From Parachlamydia sp. (GTDB lineage: Bacteria > Chlamydiota > Chlamydiia > Chlamydiales > Parachlamydiaceae): a stretch of 7,608 bases of DNA. A program made the translations under genes and the position numbers. Below are positions 1-6,766 of this stretch, one piece after another. Every line of letters starts with the position of its first letter. The stretch's first letter is position 1. The DNA is taken from the NCBI GenBank assembly GCA_021298935.1, contig JAJTHR010000171.1, positions 1-7,608 on the forward strand, given 5' to 3'. The notes beneath the pieces are model-generated. The model was not told the DNA's origin and made no database searches. It worked only from the letters and a program-made list of their open reading frames with translations.

Positions 1-1
1 A

Positions 2-130
2 AGTATGAGAAGAGAGATTCAACATTGGGAAAGCTGTCGTAATGAGCAAAACCGGAAGGTAGATTGGCAATTTCGTACAGAGGATGCGCGTATAAAATTG
101 AAAAAATTATATCCATCAACTGAAAGTTGA
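2..130 (+). CDS. IS630-family transposase, C-terminal end (partial, runs in from left edge)
   Basis: This reading frame is open from the left edge (first full codon at base 2) and stops with TGA at 128-130, giving 42 residues. The tail contains WESCRNEQNRK, then VDWQFRTEDARIKLKKLYP. The 'W-x-F-x-T-x-DARIKLK-x-LYP' ending is the characteristic C-terminus of IS630/Tc1-mariner-type DDE transposases, which cut and paste an insertion sequence at TA target sites. The catalytic DDE residues lie upstream of the window, so activity cannot be judged. The frame contains an ATG at 5-7, but nothing suggests that is a real start. The gene converges on the giant minus-strand gene and overlaps its last 15 bases. 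The identification rests on motif memory; a decayed copy truncated further left is possible. Confidence 0.78.
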   Translation, partial: SMRREIQHWESCRNEQNRKVDWQFRTEDARIKLKKLYPSTES

Positions 131-134
131 TGGA
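95..134 (-). terminator. Rho-independent terminator of the giant gene, overlapping its stop codon
   Basis: A perfect 9-bp inverted repeat (TCCATCAAC at 112-120, GTTGATGGA at 126-134) encloses a 5-base loop. Read on the minus strand, the hairpin is followed by TATAA and then six T (complement of A 101-106), with a second T-rich stretch beyond. This is the arrangement of an intrinsic terminator for transcription leaving the giant gene, although the T-run starts about 5 bases after the stem, which is imperfect. In the plus direction no T-run follows the stem, so it should not end the transposase transcript. Both genes' stop codons lie inside the stem. Confidence 0.55.
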
Positions 135-3100
135 GCACTAGCTAGCCTTTCAAGACCTTTTTGATGCGCATGGATGGAACCCAAATTTAAAAAACGAAGT
201 GTAAATCGATTGAACCGTTCAATCAACTGAGGAACATTTTGAATTAATTCACCGTAATAAAAAGCCAAGTTAAAGAATTCCAACCAATAGCGATCTTCCT
301 GGTTGCAATAGGAGGGGATCCATTGGATAACTTTTTGGTAGCACTTGACAGCAGCGGGTTCGCGGCAGGTAAAGATGGATGTTTCAATCAATTCCAAAAG
401 GGTTTGACAAAGGTACTCGCAGCAGAGTGCGGCCGCTTCCGGTTCCCTTTCTTTCATTAAGGCATTCAACCAGCGAATGAAATACTGAAGTAGTATCTTT
501 TTTTCTTCTTCATTAGCCGGTTTAATGTGAATAAGAAGAAAATTGTAAAATCCCACAAGAGTGCCCTTTTCCGGTTTCTTAAGCGTCCTATCCGTGTCGT
601 AAGAAGGATATTCGATTTCGCTGCGTAGGACTTCCGGCATGAGTTGAGTCAATCTTTTGGCAAACTGGCTCTCAAAGCTGCCGTCTTGCAGGGTTAAGTG
701 GTGCACAACAATTTCAAAGCAAAGCTGCAAGTAATGGGAAGTAAAGGCGTGGCATGCCTGCTTCCCTAATTGGCAATAGGCTTCCCAACTTATTTCATAT
801 AGGGAATTGAGAACCCTTTCCAAATTTTTTTTAGCAAGCGGCGGAAGTTCCTGCTCTTTTGGCAGGAAGGAGACTGTCTTTTCATACAGGCAGTGTAATA
901 ACGTTTGTTTATGAGCGACAGCTAAAGGATAGCGGATGCAGGCGCGGCCGATTTTTTCAGCCAGGGCAGCGAGCTCTTTCCATTGGGTTTCTTTATAGGA
1001 TCCTTCCCATTGCTCGAGGATTCGTATGGCTGAAAGAAGGGCGCTTGGGGTATCGTATGCAATCATTTTATTGATCAGCCCTTTCGTGGTTGAATGAATA
1101 AGGCTTTCTGCAACAAAAAGATTGGGTATTTGTAGATTTAGATAGATATTGTATTTAACGATGCAACCAAGATTGTCTTTAAAGACATTTTTATTATAAG
1201 CCTCAAGGAAAAGAATTTTTAAATCATTTTGAAAATTGAAATTGATAGTCTCGGGATCGTTTTGATAAAAGAATTGGAATGTGGCAACTTCTTGTATAGG
1301 GGGCAAAGGCCAGCAAAAAACAAGCGCCTCCATTGAATCTAGAACAGCTAGGGCTGTCGCTTTTCCCTCGCTAAATTTGTTTGCTAAAATATGACAGTAG
1401 TTGAGGAAGGCCGTTTGTATTAAATAAGAGCATTTGTGTTTTTTCCATTGATTTAAACACAAGCCCAAGTACTTTGGCCGGGATTTTTTTATTTTTTCAT
1501 GATGGGAAAGATGAATGATCGCCTGAAAGGAGGTATTAAACTTTTCAAGGCTGGTATGAGGGCCTGCAGTAAAAGGGATTGTGAAATTGACCGCTTGCTC
1601 AATGTGCCTTTCCAGGCTTTCAGGGCACGGCTGAAGAGAAGGCAGCCACCGTTGGTAAATTTTAATCGCTCTGAGAGGATGGGCTTCTTTAAGCAGTGCA
1701 GGCAATCGGTTGAGATAAGCTTCAATCAGGTTGATTTGCTGTCGTTGCGACAACTCCATCCCTTTTATTATTTTATCCAGCACCTCTTCCCCTTCTTTCA
1801 CCAATTCGAGGGGCATATGTTTAAAGGCCTCCGGCAATAATTTAAGAACCGTAGATTTTACAGTTTGTAAGTCTTTCAGGCTTCCGTTTATTAATATTTT
1901 GTCGAGGGTGGGTAAAATAAAGGGGATAAGAAGTGGATCAAATTTTTTAAAAGCGGAAAGAATGCGGATCATTGAATTATTCGGATAATCAGGCGAAGAA
2001 ATAATTCTTTTAAATAGCCCCTCTGCATATTCATAGCTCTTTAATTTATAGGACTGGATCATGCATTTTTCGATAGCGGCAGGAAGAAAAGGGGAAACTT
2101 TAATGGATTCATTACCAATGATGTCACAGGTTTGATGAATAAGAGTGCATATTTTTGGCAAAATTTCCTTGTCGACACCTTTCAATAAATAGTGGATAAA
2201 AGCTTTTTGGCACTCTACCTTTAATGAGGGAAATCTTTCTCCTATTTTTTCTTTTTCAATCAGAAGGGAATTGTATTTTTTTTCATCCAAATTCTTTAAA
2301 GAAAGTCTTGAGAGCTCTTTTTGGAGCCCTTCTATACAAAATTCAAAGGGAAATTGATCTAAAAAGGGCAAGAGAATTAAATCGCTTTTGCATAAAAGTT
2401 GAGCGGGATAGTACCAATCTCCCTGCTCTAAAGAAACTAGAGGCCCCCTATCAATGAAAAGTTGGGCGGCTGTTGTTAAAGTGTCAGGGGAGCATTTCAG
2501 GGATATATTGGAAAGAAATAATATCCAAAGATTCTTGTCCTTAAAAGTGTAGGTTTCGAATAATTCGATCATTATTTCTGTTTCTGACTCAGTTAATTCA
2601 CCCTGCTCCAAATGATCCTTTAAAGCCTTTTCAGCCAAGGGATATAAATCATCTAGAAAATGGCAAGCTTGAGGGGCGAGAAAAAGGGCTTTTTTTCTGG
2701 CCAACGGGGCAATTGAAGAAAGTTCACGGGCTGCCTCAATCCATCTATTCTGATATCCGCTGATCTGAGAAGGAACTTGAATCGAACTCAAGAAATCAAA
2801 ATTTTCGGACCGATTTTTTAGTTGCTCCAGGCAATTGATGAGCAGCTGACTGTCGACTTCAGACCCATTAGTAAGTAAGATCTTTAACAGTTTTGAAGCC
2901 TGTCTGGCATAGGGCAAATCGTTGTGTTGAAGCAGCTCGCCGATGTAGCGTTTCAAAGCCGGAAAATCGTCCGACAAAATATTTTTTGGAAAGACGAGTT
3001 GGAAAAGAAACCACCTTTCGTTAAAAGCATTGTCTAGATTGAGAAAATAAGTATGCATTTCTTCAAGGTTTGAAGGAAGGGGGGAGATGTTGCAGGCATG

Positions 3101-6100
3101 CAAGGTTTTGAGAATTTGCAAAGCAGCATGATATTTTTTATTTTCGACCAGGAGAGTCAGGAGTTCATTTTGTTTTTGCTCAAGCCAGCGTTGGATCAAA
3201 GGGGATGGTGGAATTCCATCTGCCCGCTTGAATACGTGGACGGCTGTTTCCACCAGCAGCAATTTTTCAGATGAAGGCCCTTTAAGTTGCAGAGCAATCT
3301 CTAGGAGTGTCCAAAGCTGGGGTCGAAATGATTGAGCCGCTTGAAGATGTGTCAATAAAGTCCTTCTGCATCCCCGGCAACTGCCTAATGTTTTTGCTGT
3401 ATCAAGAAAGAGGGCATCCGTCCATTCATTCTGAAGGGACAGCTCGCTTAATTTATCAAGAAGCATGAATAAGCGGCTTGCATTGGAAGTTGTTGTCATA
3501 TAGACAAGGCGGCCAAGTAAAAAAAATGTTTGTTCGTTTAAATTTTTGGCTAAATGGCTTTGTAGGTAGTCTGCCAATCCATCAAATAAGGGGGTGAGCT
3601 TAGGCGTTTGCAAGGGTGATAGGATGAGCTCTGAAATAAATCTCTCACATAACGGGTTTGCCATTTCTTTGAGCAGGCTGGATCCCAAATCGATTTTAAA
3701 ATTTTGGAGCTGAATATTGGTTTGATCAAGTTGCAATATTTCTTTTTGAATTAAATTGTAATAGAGGACAGCGCAACTCTGCGGGCTTTTCTCCCTTCTT
3801 TGCTCTAAAAGATCGAGCCACAAAAGTCCGCCTTCCTTGTTGTTTAATAGTCCATTTGTGCAAGCTTCTTCTAATAGACGTTCCCCTTCTTCAGGGTTTT
3901 GTGCGATCTTGTCCTTCAGATAGGGGACCAGGGGGCTAAAAAGAGTCTCTTTTTCCGGGTTATTGCGGAGGGATTGCATGAATGCGGAAAGAAGAAAAGA
4001 GCACTCTATTTTTGTTGAAAGCAGTAAGTAACTTTCAACGAATTGGGCAGGTTGGATGAATTCACTTTCAAGCATCATTTGAAAGTGAATGAGCGCTTTT
4101 TTTGGATGCCTGGATAAAAGACTTTTAAATAACCGCCATCCAGGATTGGCGCCCCCTTTTTTCATCTGCCAGAAACGGAGGGCAAAAGAAATGAGAGAAT
4201 CTTGTTTTGTTTGAACCAGGCCCGCAATGAATGCATCAAATGAAGGAGAGGCGGCCAGCCAATCTAGCAGTTCTGAATGCACGTTTGAATGAATAAAATG
4301 CTGGGTGAAAGCTGCTTTTATTTCATTGAATTGAGGATCGTCTTTTAAGGCAAAAAGCTCCATGCAAATCAAATCTTTTTGCCTCCCGTTCGTTTCGTTG
4401 AAAAGCAGCAAAAATTTGACAGCCCATTTTTTTACATTCACATCGGACTGCTGCAACCATTTTAATGCATGCAATAAATGGCTCTCATTTAGACCAAAGA
4501 GTTGTTGTGCCGGCAGGGATATGAAACTGTCCGATAGGCTTTCAGCGATTTTAATTAAAACGGGAAGTGATTCCGGGTTGCTTTCTACAAATGAAAAAAC
4601 GTTTGTGCAGTGATCGGGCCCTAAGGCCTTGATCCGCATTTGAAAAGGAAGGGGCAAGCAGAAGGCGTGGGTTGGCCCATAGGTTGCATATCCAAGACGC
4701 ATCAGCGTACGCGGATAAATAAGCAATCCTTGCATTCCTATCCAGGCATGGATGACTGCAAAGGGAATTTGATCTTCAAGAAAGGCTTTTGTCACCCAGA
4801 TCCCAAAGGCATGGGCAGGGTTGCCCAGTTCAAAATTTAGGCGCTGCTGCATGTCGAGCCAAAGCTGGCGCAATTGAAGATCCTGCAATTCGGTCGCATT
4901 TTCAATCAATGAAATGGATCCACGCATGAGAGTTTGAAAGACAGCCATGGGATCTGTTTCTTTACCCGCTTTGACGATTTCGTGTTTCAGTAGATGAACT
5001 AAATAGGATTCATCGCCTGTCCACTCCTTTTCTTCCTTGAGAAGAAGCGCGACTAGCTGCGTTTCCATGTTTTGACGGGTAAAGCGCTTGTAATTCCTTA
5101 AATAACGGAGCCAGCTGTTAACGTTTAAATCAACAATTGATTGGCTATTGGTGATCAGATCAATCAATACCTTGGCAGCTGAAAAGGGGCCCGTTTTGAT
5201 ATGCACTTCCTTCCCGCCTGATTGGAAAAAAGCAAGCAGCGACACACTGAAGCAGTTGGCGGATGAAAGGCTGGGAGTTGGGCGTCCGCCACCTAAGAAA
5301 ATACACTCGAAGGAGCGGTCATCTGTTTTTTTGCCGAAAATGACGAATTGATTTTGTTCCTTGTCCACGACCTTGCATTTTGTCATTTCACCAAATTCCA
5401 GCAGGCTATGCTTCTTGACGAGAAAGGAATCAGGATGCAAGTGGGCATAGGCAGGTTTCAATTCTTTCAATTGTGCGCAAAAATGCAATGCATCGAAATT
5501 TTGCATGTTTTGCATGAAAAAAGAGAGAAGCTGGTTGCTGTAGTGTTTTTGATCGTCCAAAGAACCGTTGTTGCGGATGCACAAGTCGACATCCTGTGCC
5601 GGTGTGTTAAAAAAATCCTGGATATAGTCTTGCTGAAACCATTGCTCCAATTGAAAATCGGGGATAAAAGGAAATAAGGATCTGAAAAGGAAAAAAAATG
5701 TGCGGCTTCCTGCCAGCTCGATCAGGTAGGATCCGAATAAATCGATATCAGAAATGCCTGCATCGCTATTTTTAATCATCCATTTAAAAATATCTTTATA
5801 GCTAAAATTGTTAACAAAAGGATGTTCGCCTCTACCTTCAGATACTCTTTTTTTATTTAAAAAATTTCTAAATTTTTTTATAAGTTCGGGGTGATTAATT
5901 AAATTAAAATTTGAAAAAATAAATTTTGAATAAATAGGAGCCGGGTTATAGTGCGCATCACAAATTCCATAAGCTTGCAAAAGCGCAAAAATTTTGTCTT
6001 CCATTGAAAAGTCAGGAAAACACTCTGTATTTGAGGGCTGGAATTCGTGATCCTCCAAAGGAATTGGATTGTATACAGGATATAAAAAAGAGGGTTGCCG

Positions 6101-6118
6101 ATTTATAATAGGATTCAT
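116..6118 (-). CDS. Giant (2000 aa) hypothetical protein: nucleotidyltransferase-like head plus long alpha-helical solenoid
   Basis: The function is not recognised. The frame is uninterrupted from ATG at 6118 to TGA at 116, predicting roughly 230 kDa. The N-terminus (MNPIINRQPSFLYPV...) is polar and Pro/Asn-rich, with no signal peptide; I see no convincing membrane segment anywhere. Residues ~130-400 resemble a class II CCA-adding/poly(A) polymerase head: hydrophobic-AGSR (136-139) before a helix, DVDL (176-179), a strand-rich block ending FLGGGRP (274-280), ANCFSVSLLAF (287-297, compare RDFTINALA), and WLRYLRNYKRF (336-346, compare the LRxLRxxRF helix). An unusually long insert separates AGSR from DVDL, and the Asp expected in the fourth motif is Cys289. 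From ~400 onward the chain is mostly amphipathic helices. TPR/PPR-like units are visible near 990-1007, 1361-1372, 1475-1500 and 1913-1935. A lone CxxC (914-917) has no partner. Shine-Dalgarno is weak (TGAG 6-7 bases before ATG). The gene diverges from nrdR and has no counterpart I recall at this locus in Chlamydia. The ORF is certain; the head assignment is inference. Confidence 0.9.
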   Translation of the reverse strand: MNPIINRQPSFLYPVYNPIPLEDHEFQPSNTECFPDFSMEDKIFALLQAYGICDAHYNPAPIYSKFIFSNFNLINHPELIKKFRNFLNKKRVSEGRGEHPFVNNFSYKDIFKWMIKNSDAGISDIDLFGSYLIELAGSRTFFFLFRSLFPFIPDFQLEQWFQQDYIQDFFNTPAQDVDLCIRNNGSLDDQKHYSNQLLSFFMQNMQNFDALHFCAQLKELKPAYAHLHPDSFLVKKHSLLEFGEMTKCKVVDKEQNQFVIFGKKTDDRSFECIFLGGGRPTPSLSSANCFSVSLLAFFQSGGKEVHIKTGPFSAAKVLIDLITNSQSIVDLNVNSWLRYLRNYKRFTRQNMETQLVALLLKEEKEWTGDESYLVHLLKHEIVKAGKETDPMAVFQTLMRGSISLIENATELQDLQLRQLWLDMQQRLNFELGNPAHAFGIWVTKAFLEDQIPFAVIHAWIGMQGLLIYPRTLMRLGYATYGPTHAFCLPLPFQMRIKALGPDHCTNVFSFVESNPESLPVLIKIAESLSDSFISLPAQQLFGLNESHLLHALKWLQQSDVNVKKWAVKFLLLFNETNGRQKDLICMELFALKDDPQFNEIKAAFTQHFIHSNVHSELLDWLAASPSFDAFIAGLVQTKQDSLISFALRFWQMKKGGANPGWRLFKSLLSRHPKKALIHFQMMLESEFIQPAQFVESYLLLSTKIECSFLLSAFMQSLRNNPEKETLFSPLVPYLKDKIAQNPEEGERLLEEACTNGLLNNKEGGLLWLDLLEQRREKSPQSCAVLYYNLIQKEILQLDQTNIQLQNFKIDLGSSLLKEMANPLCERFISELILSPLQTPKLTPLFDGLADYLQSHLAKNLNEQTFFLLGRLVYMTTTSNASRLFMLLDKLSELSLQNEWTDALFLDTAKTLGSCRGCRRTLLTHLQAAQSFRPQLWTLLEIALQLKGPSSEKLLLVETAVHVFKRADGIPPSPLIQRWLEQKQNELLTLLVENKKYHAALQILKTLHACNISPLPSNLEEMHTYFLNLDNAFNERWFLFQLVFPKNILSDDFPALKRYIGELLQHNDLPYARQASKLLKILLTNGSEVDSQLLINCLEQLKNRSENFDFLSSIQVPSQISGYQNRWIEAARELSSIAPLARKKALFLAPQACHFLDDLYPLAEKALKDHLEQGELTESETEIMIELFETYTFKDKNLWILFLSNISLKCSPDTLTTAAQLFIDRGPLVSLEQGDWYYPAQLLCKSDLILLPFLDQFPFEFCIEGLQKELSRLSLKNLDEKKYNSLLIEKEKIGERFPSLKVECQKAFIHYLLKGVDKEILPKICTLIHQTCDIIGNESIKVSPFLPAAIEKCMIQSYKLKSYEYAEGLFKRIISSPDYPNNSMIRILSAFKKFDPLLIPFILPTLDKILINGSLKDLQTVKSTVLKLLPEAFKHMPLELVKEGEEVLDKIIKGMELSQRQQINLIEAYLNRLPALLKEAHPLRAIKIYQRWLPSLQPCPESLERHIEQAVNFTIPFTAGPHTSLEKFNTSFQAIIHLSHHEKIKKSRPKYLGLCLNQWKKHKCSYLIQTAFLNYCHILANKFSEGKATALAVLDSMEALVFCWPLPPIQEVATFQFFYQNDPETINFNFQNDLKILFLEAYNKNVFKDNLGCIVKYNIYLNLQIPNLFVAESLIHSTTKGLINKMIAYDTPSALLSAIRILEQWEGSYKETQWKELAALAEKIGRACIRYPLAVAHKQTLLHCLYEKTVSFLPKEQELPPLAKKNLERVLNSLYEISWEAYCQLGKQACHAFTSHYLQLCFEIVVHHLTLQDGSFESQFAKRLTQLMPEVLRSEIEYPSYDTDRTLKKPEKGTLVGFYNFLLIHIKPANEEEKKILLQYFIRWLNALMKEREPEAAALCCEYLCQTLLELIETSIFTCREPAAVKCYQKVIQWIPSYCNQEDRYWLEFFNLAFYYGELIQNVPQLIERFNRFTLRFLNLGSIHAHQKGLERLASAPSTFS
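4060..4090. repeat. Perfect 12-bp inverted repeat inside the giant gene
   Basis: ATTCACTTTCAA (4060-4071) and TTGAAAGTGAAT (4079-4090) are exact reverse complements separated by a 7-base loop. In the giant gene this encodes IHFQMMLESEF at about residues 677-687. On the plus (antisense) strand the stem is followed, six bases later, by seven T (4097-4103), giving a loosely terminator-like shape. On the coding strand no T-run follows. Confidence 0.6.
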
Positions 6119-6138
6119 TATTTACTCAGGTAAAAAAA

Positions 6139-6174
6139 ATTAAAAAATTTAGTCAAATTAACATATTGTTGCAA
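6139..6174 (-). promoter_or_regulatory. Candidate sigma-70-type promoter for the giant gene
   Basis: On the minus strand, TTGCAA (complement of 6169-6174) and TAAATT (complement of 6146-6151) are separated by 17 bases, each matching consensus at 4 of 6 positions. The implied start near 6139 leaves a leader of about 20 bases before the ATG at 6118. A better -35 hexamer, TTGACT (complement of 6151-6156), lies nearby but has no acceptable -10 at the right distance. The background is so A+T-rich that chance matches are expected. Confidence 0.3.
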
Positions 6175-6176
6175 AT

Positions 6177-6205
6177 AAAAAAGGAATAATATTCCCGTTT
6201 TTTTT
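6177..6205. repeat. A-tract / short hairpin / T-tract in the divergent intergenic region
   Basis: Six A (6177-6182) precede GGAAT (6183-6187), a 3-base loop, ATTCC (6191-6195), then CG and eight T (6198-6205). The flanking A and T tracts can pair to lengthen the stem across a 2-base bulge. The shape recalls a small bidirectional intrinsic terminator. However, it lies between two divergent gene starts, where no transcript needs ending, so a protein-binding site or curved-DNA element is equally plausible. Confidence 0.35.
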
Positions 6206-6210
6206 ATAAT
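6205..6210 (+). promoter_or_regulatory. Candidate -10 element (TATAAT) for nrdR
   Basis: A perfect TATAAT sits 29 bases before the nrdR ATG. The implied start near 6217 gives a leader of about 23 bases that contains the ribosome binding site. No recognisable -35 hexamer occurs at 16-18 bases upstream (the sequence there is AGGAAT), so this promoter would be weak, activator-dependent or helped by the upstream A/T tracts. The -10 is immediately followed by a 14-base palindrome at 6216-6229. Confidence 0.4.
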
Positions 6211-6215
6211 TAAAA

Positions 6216-6229
6216 AATTATTAATAATT
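6216..6229. repeat. Perfect 14-base palindrome at the presumed nrdR transcription start
   Basis: AATTATTAATAATT equals its own reverse complement. It begins about where transcription from the TATAAT at 6205-6210 would start and ends just before the GAGG ribosome binding site. It also overlaps a second inverted repeat, ATAATT (6206-6211) with AATTAT (6216-6221), which includes part of the -10. The position would suit an operator, but the low base complexity makes chance a real alternative. Confidence 0.4.
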
Positions 6230-6239
6230 GAGGTTGTAG

Positions 6240-6686
6240 ATGAAGTGCCCTTTTTGTCACTTTGAGGGATTGAAAGTGACAGATTCACGCGACGCCCCTG
6301 AAATGAATGCCGTCAAGAGGCGAAGGGAATGTCTAAGCTGCCTGAAAAGATTCACAACGTTTGAAACAGTTGAATTGACGGTGCAGGTAAAAAAGCGGGA
6401 TGGCACATTTGAAGATTTTGAACCTAAAAAATTGATTCACGGATTATCGGCCGCTTGCCAACATACCCGCGTGAGTCATGATCAGGTGATTGGCATCGCT
6501 TCCCAAATCACCCATGAACTGATGGAATTGCATGTTCAGCAGGTGAGCGCGACGCAGCTGGGTGAAATGATCATGAAACGCTTGCAACGGCTCGATCCTG
6601 TGGCCTATATCCGGTTTGCCTGTGTTTATAAGCGGTTTAAGGATTTGGAAGAATTAGAAGAAGCGATGAAGGCGATTTTAAATTAG
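6240..6686 (+). CDS. nrdR: Transcriptional repressor NrdR of ribonucleotide reductase genes
   Basis: The 148-residue product matches NrdR in length and architecture. The N-terminal zinc ribbon uses CPFC (3-6) and CLSC (31-34), with the conserved DSR (15-17) and RRR-EC (27-31) between them. The ATP-cone domain follows, starting with VKKRDGTFEDFEPKKL (50-65) and ending with YIRFACVYKRF (123-133), a family hallmark. NrdR senses ATP/dATP through the cone and, when dATP is high, represses ribonucleotide reductase operons by binding NrdR boxes. In Chlamydia it has been linked to control of nrdAB. The start is supported by GAGG at 6230-6233, six bases before the ATG. It is divergent from the giant gene and 80 bases upstream of dksA, as in other chlamydiae. 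No convincing NrdR box is visible in its own upstream region, so autoregulation is not indicated. Confidence 0.96.
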   Translation: MKCPFCHFEGLKVTDSRDAPEMNAVKRRRECLSCLKRFTTFETVELTVQVKKRDGTFEDFEPKKLIHGLSAACQHTRVSHDQVIGIASQITHELMELHVQQVSATQLGEMIMKRLQRLDPVAYIRFACVYKRFKDLEELEEAMKAILN

Positions 6687-6687
6687 G

Positions 6688-6716
6688 TTGCCCGATTATA
6701 ACTTATTTGGTATAGC
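6688..6716 (+). promoter_or_regulatory. Candidate promoter for dksA-lspA in the nrdR-dksA gap
   Basis: TTGCCC (6688-6693) and TATAGC (6711-6716) are separated by exactly 17 bases; each matches the sigma-70 consensus at 4 of 6 positions. The implied start near 6723 leaves about 44 bases of leader before dksA. No terminator hairpin follows nrdR in the 80-base gap, so read-through from nrdR is also expected and this would be an internal promoter. Confidence 0.35.
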
Positions 6717-6754
6717 CATCGTAATATCGAACATAAAATAAAAAAATTTAAGAT

Positions 6755-6765
6755 AGGGGGCGGAG
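6755..6765 (+). promoter_or_regulatory. Strong purine-rich ribosome binding site of dksA
   Basis: AGGGGG (6755-6760) lies six bases before the dksA ATG and is followed by GGAG (6762-6765), which is too close to the start to be the main site. This G-rich block stands out in an otherwise A/T-rich leader and fixes the start at 6767. It predicts much stronger initiation than for the giant gene or lspA. Confidence 0.6.
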
Positions 6766-6766
6766 C

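Larger units (their letters stand above)
1..138 (+). mobile_element. Right end of an IS630-type insertion sequence (boundary approximate)
   Basis: The transposase tail implies that an insertion sequence enters the window from the left. In this family the terminal inverted repeat normally lies a few to a few tens of bases past the transposase stop, and insertion duplicates a TA. The nearest suitable TA after the stop at 130 is in the 8-base palindrome CTAGCTAG at 138-145. I placed the element's end just before it. The left end is outside the window, so the inverted repeat cannot be paired and the exact boundary is a guess. Confidence 0.4.

Noticed and set aside
3368..3379. CRGC (914-917) of the giant protein as half of a zinc site
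   Set aside because: No second CxxC or Cys/His pair is found at a suitable distance; it lies in an ordinary helical stretch.
5500..5525. Direct repeat of TTTTGCATG (TGCAAAA-type units) in the giant gene
   Set aside because: It is two short units encoding MQNMQN and is explained by local codon usage; no extended repeat array exists.
859..5677. Several open frames of 66-113 codons on the plus strand (and one at 1489-1725) inside the giant gene
   Set aside because: They lie entirely inside the continuous 2000-codon frame, lack ribosome binding sites and recognisable motifs, and look like antisense or out-of-frame shadows.
5656..5701. Hydrophobic run FFFLFRSLFPFIPDF (residues 140-154) as a membrane segment
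   Set aside because: It is short, contains Arg, two Pro and Asp, and sits where a nucleotidyltransferase helix would follow the G-S turn; no other membrane segments support a membrane protein.
6128..6156. TTGACT (complement of 6151-6156) as the main -35 of the giant gene
   Set aside because: The hexamer is good, but the sequence 17 bases on (TTACCT) is a poor -10 and other spacings give only T/A runs.
6158..6173. ATTAACATATTGTTGC as an NrdR box for autoregulation
   Set aside because: It resembles the box core only loosely, is not palindromic enough, and NrdR boxes normally come in pairs.
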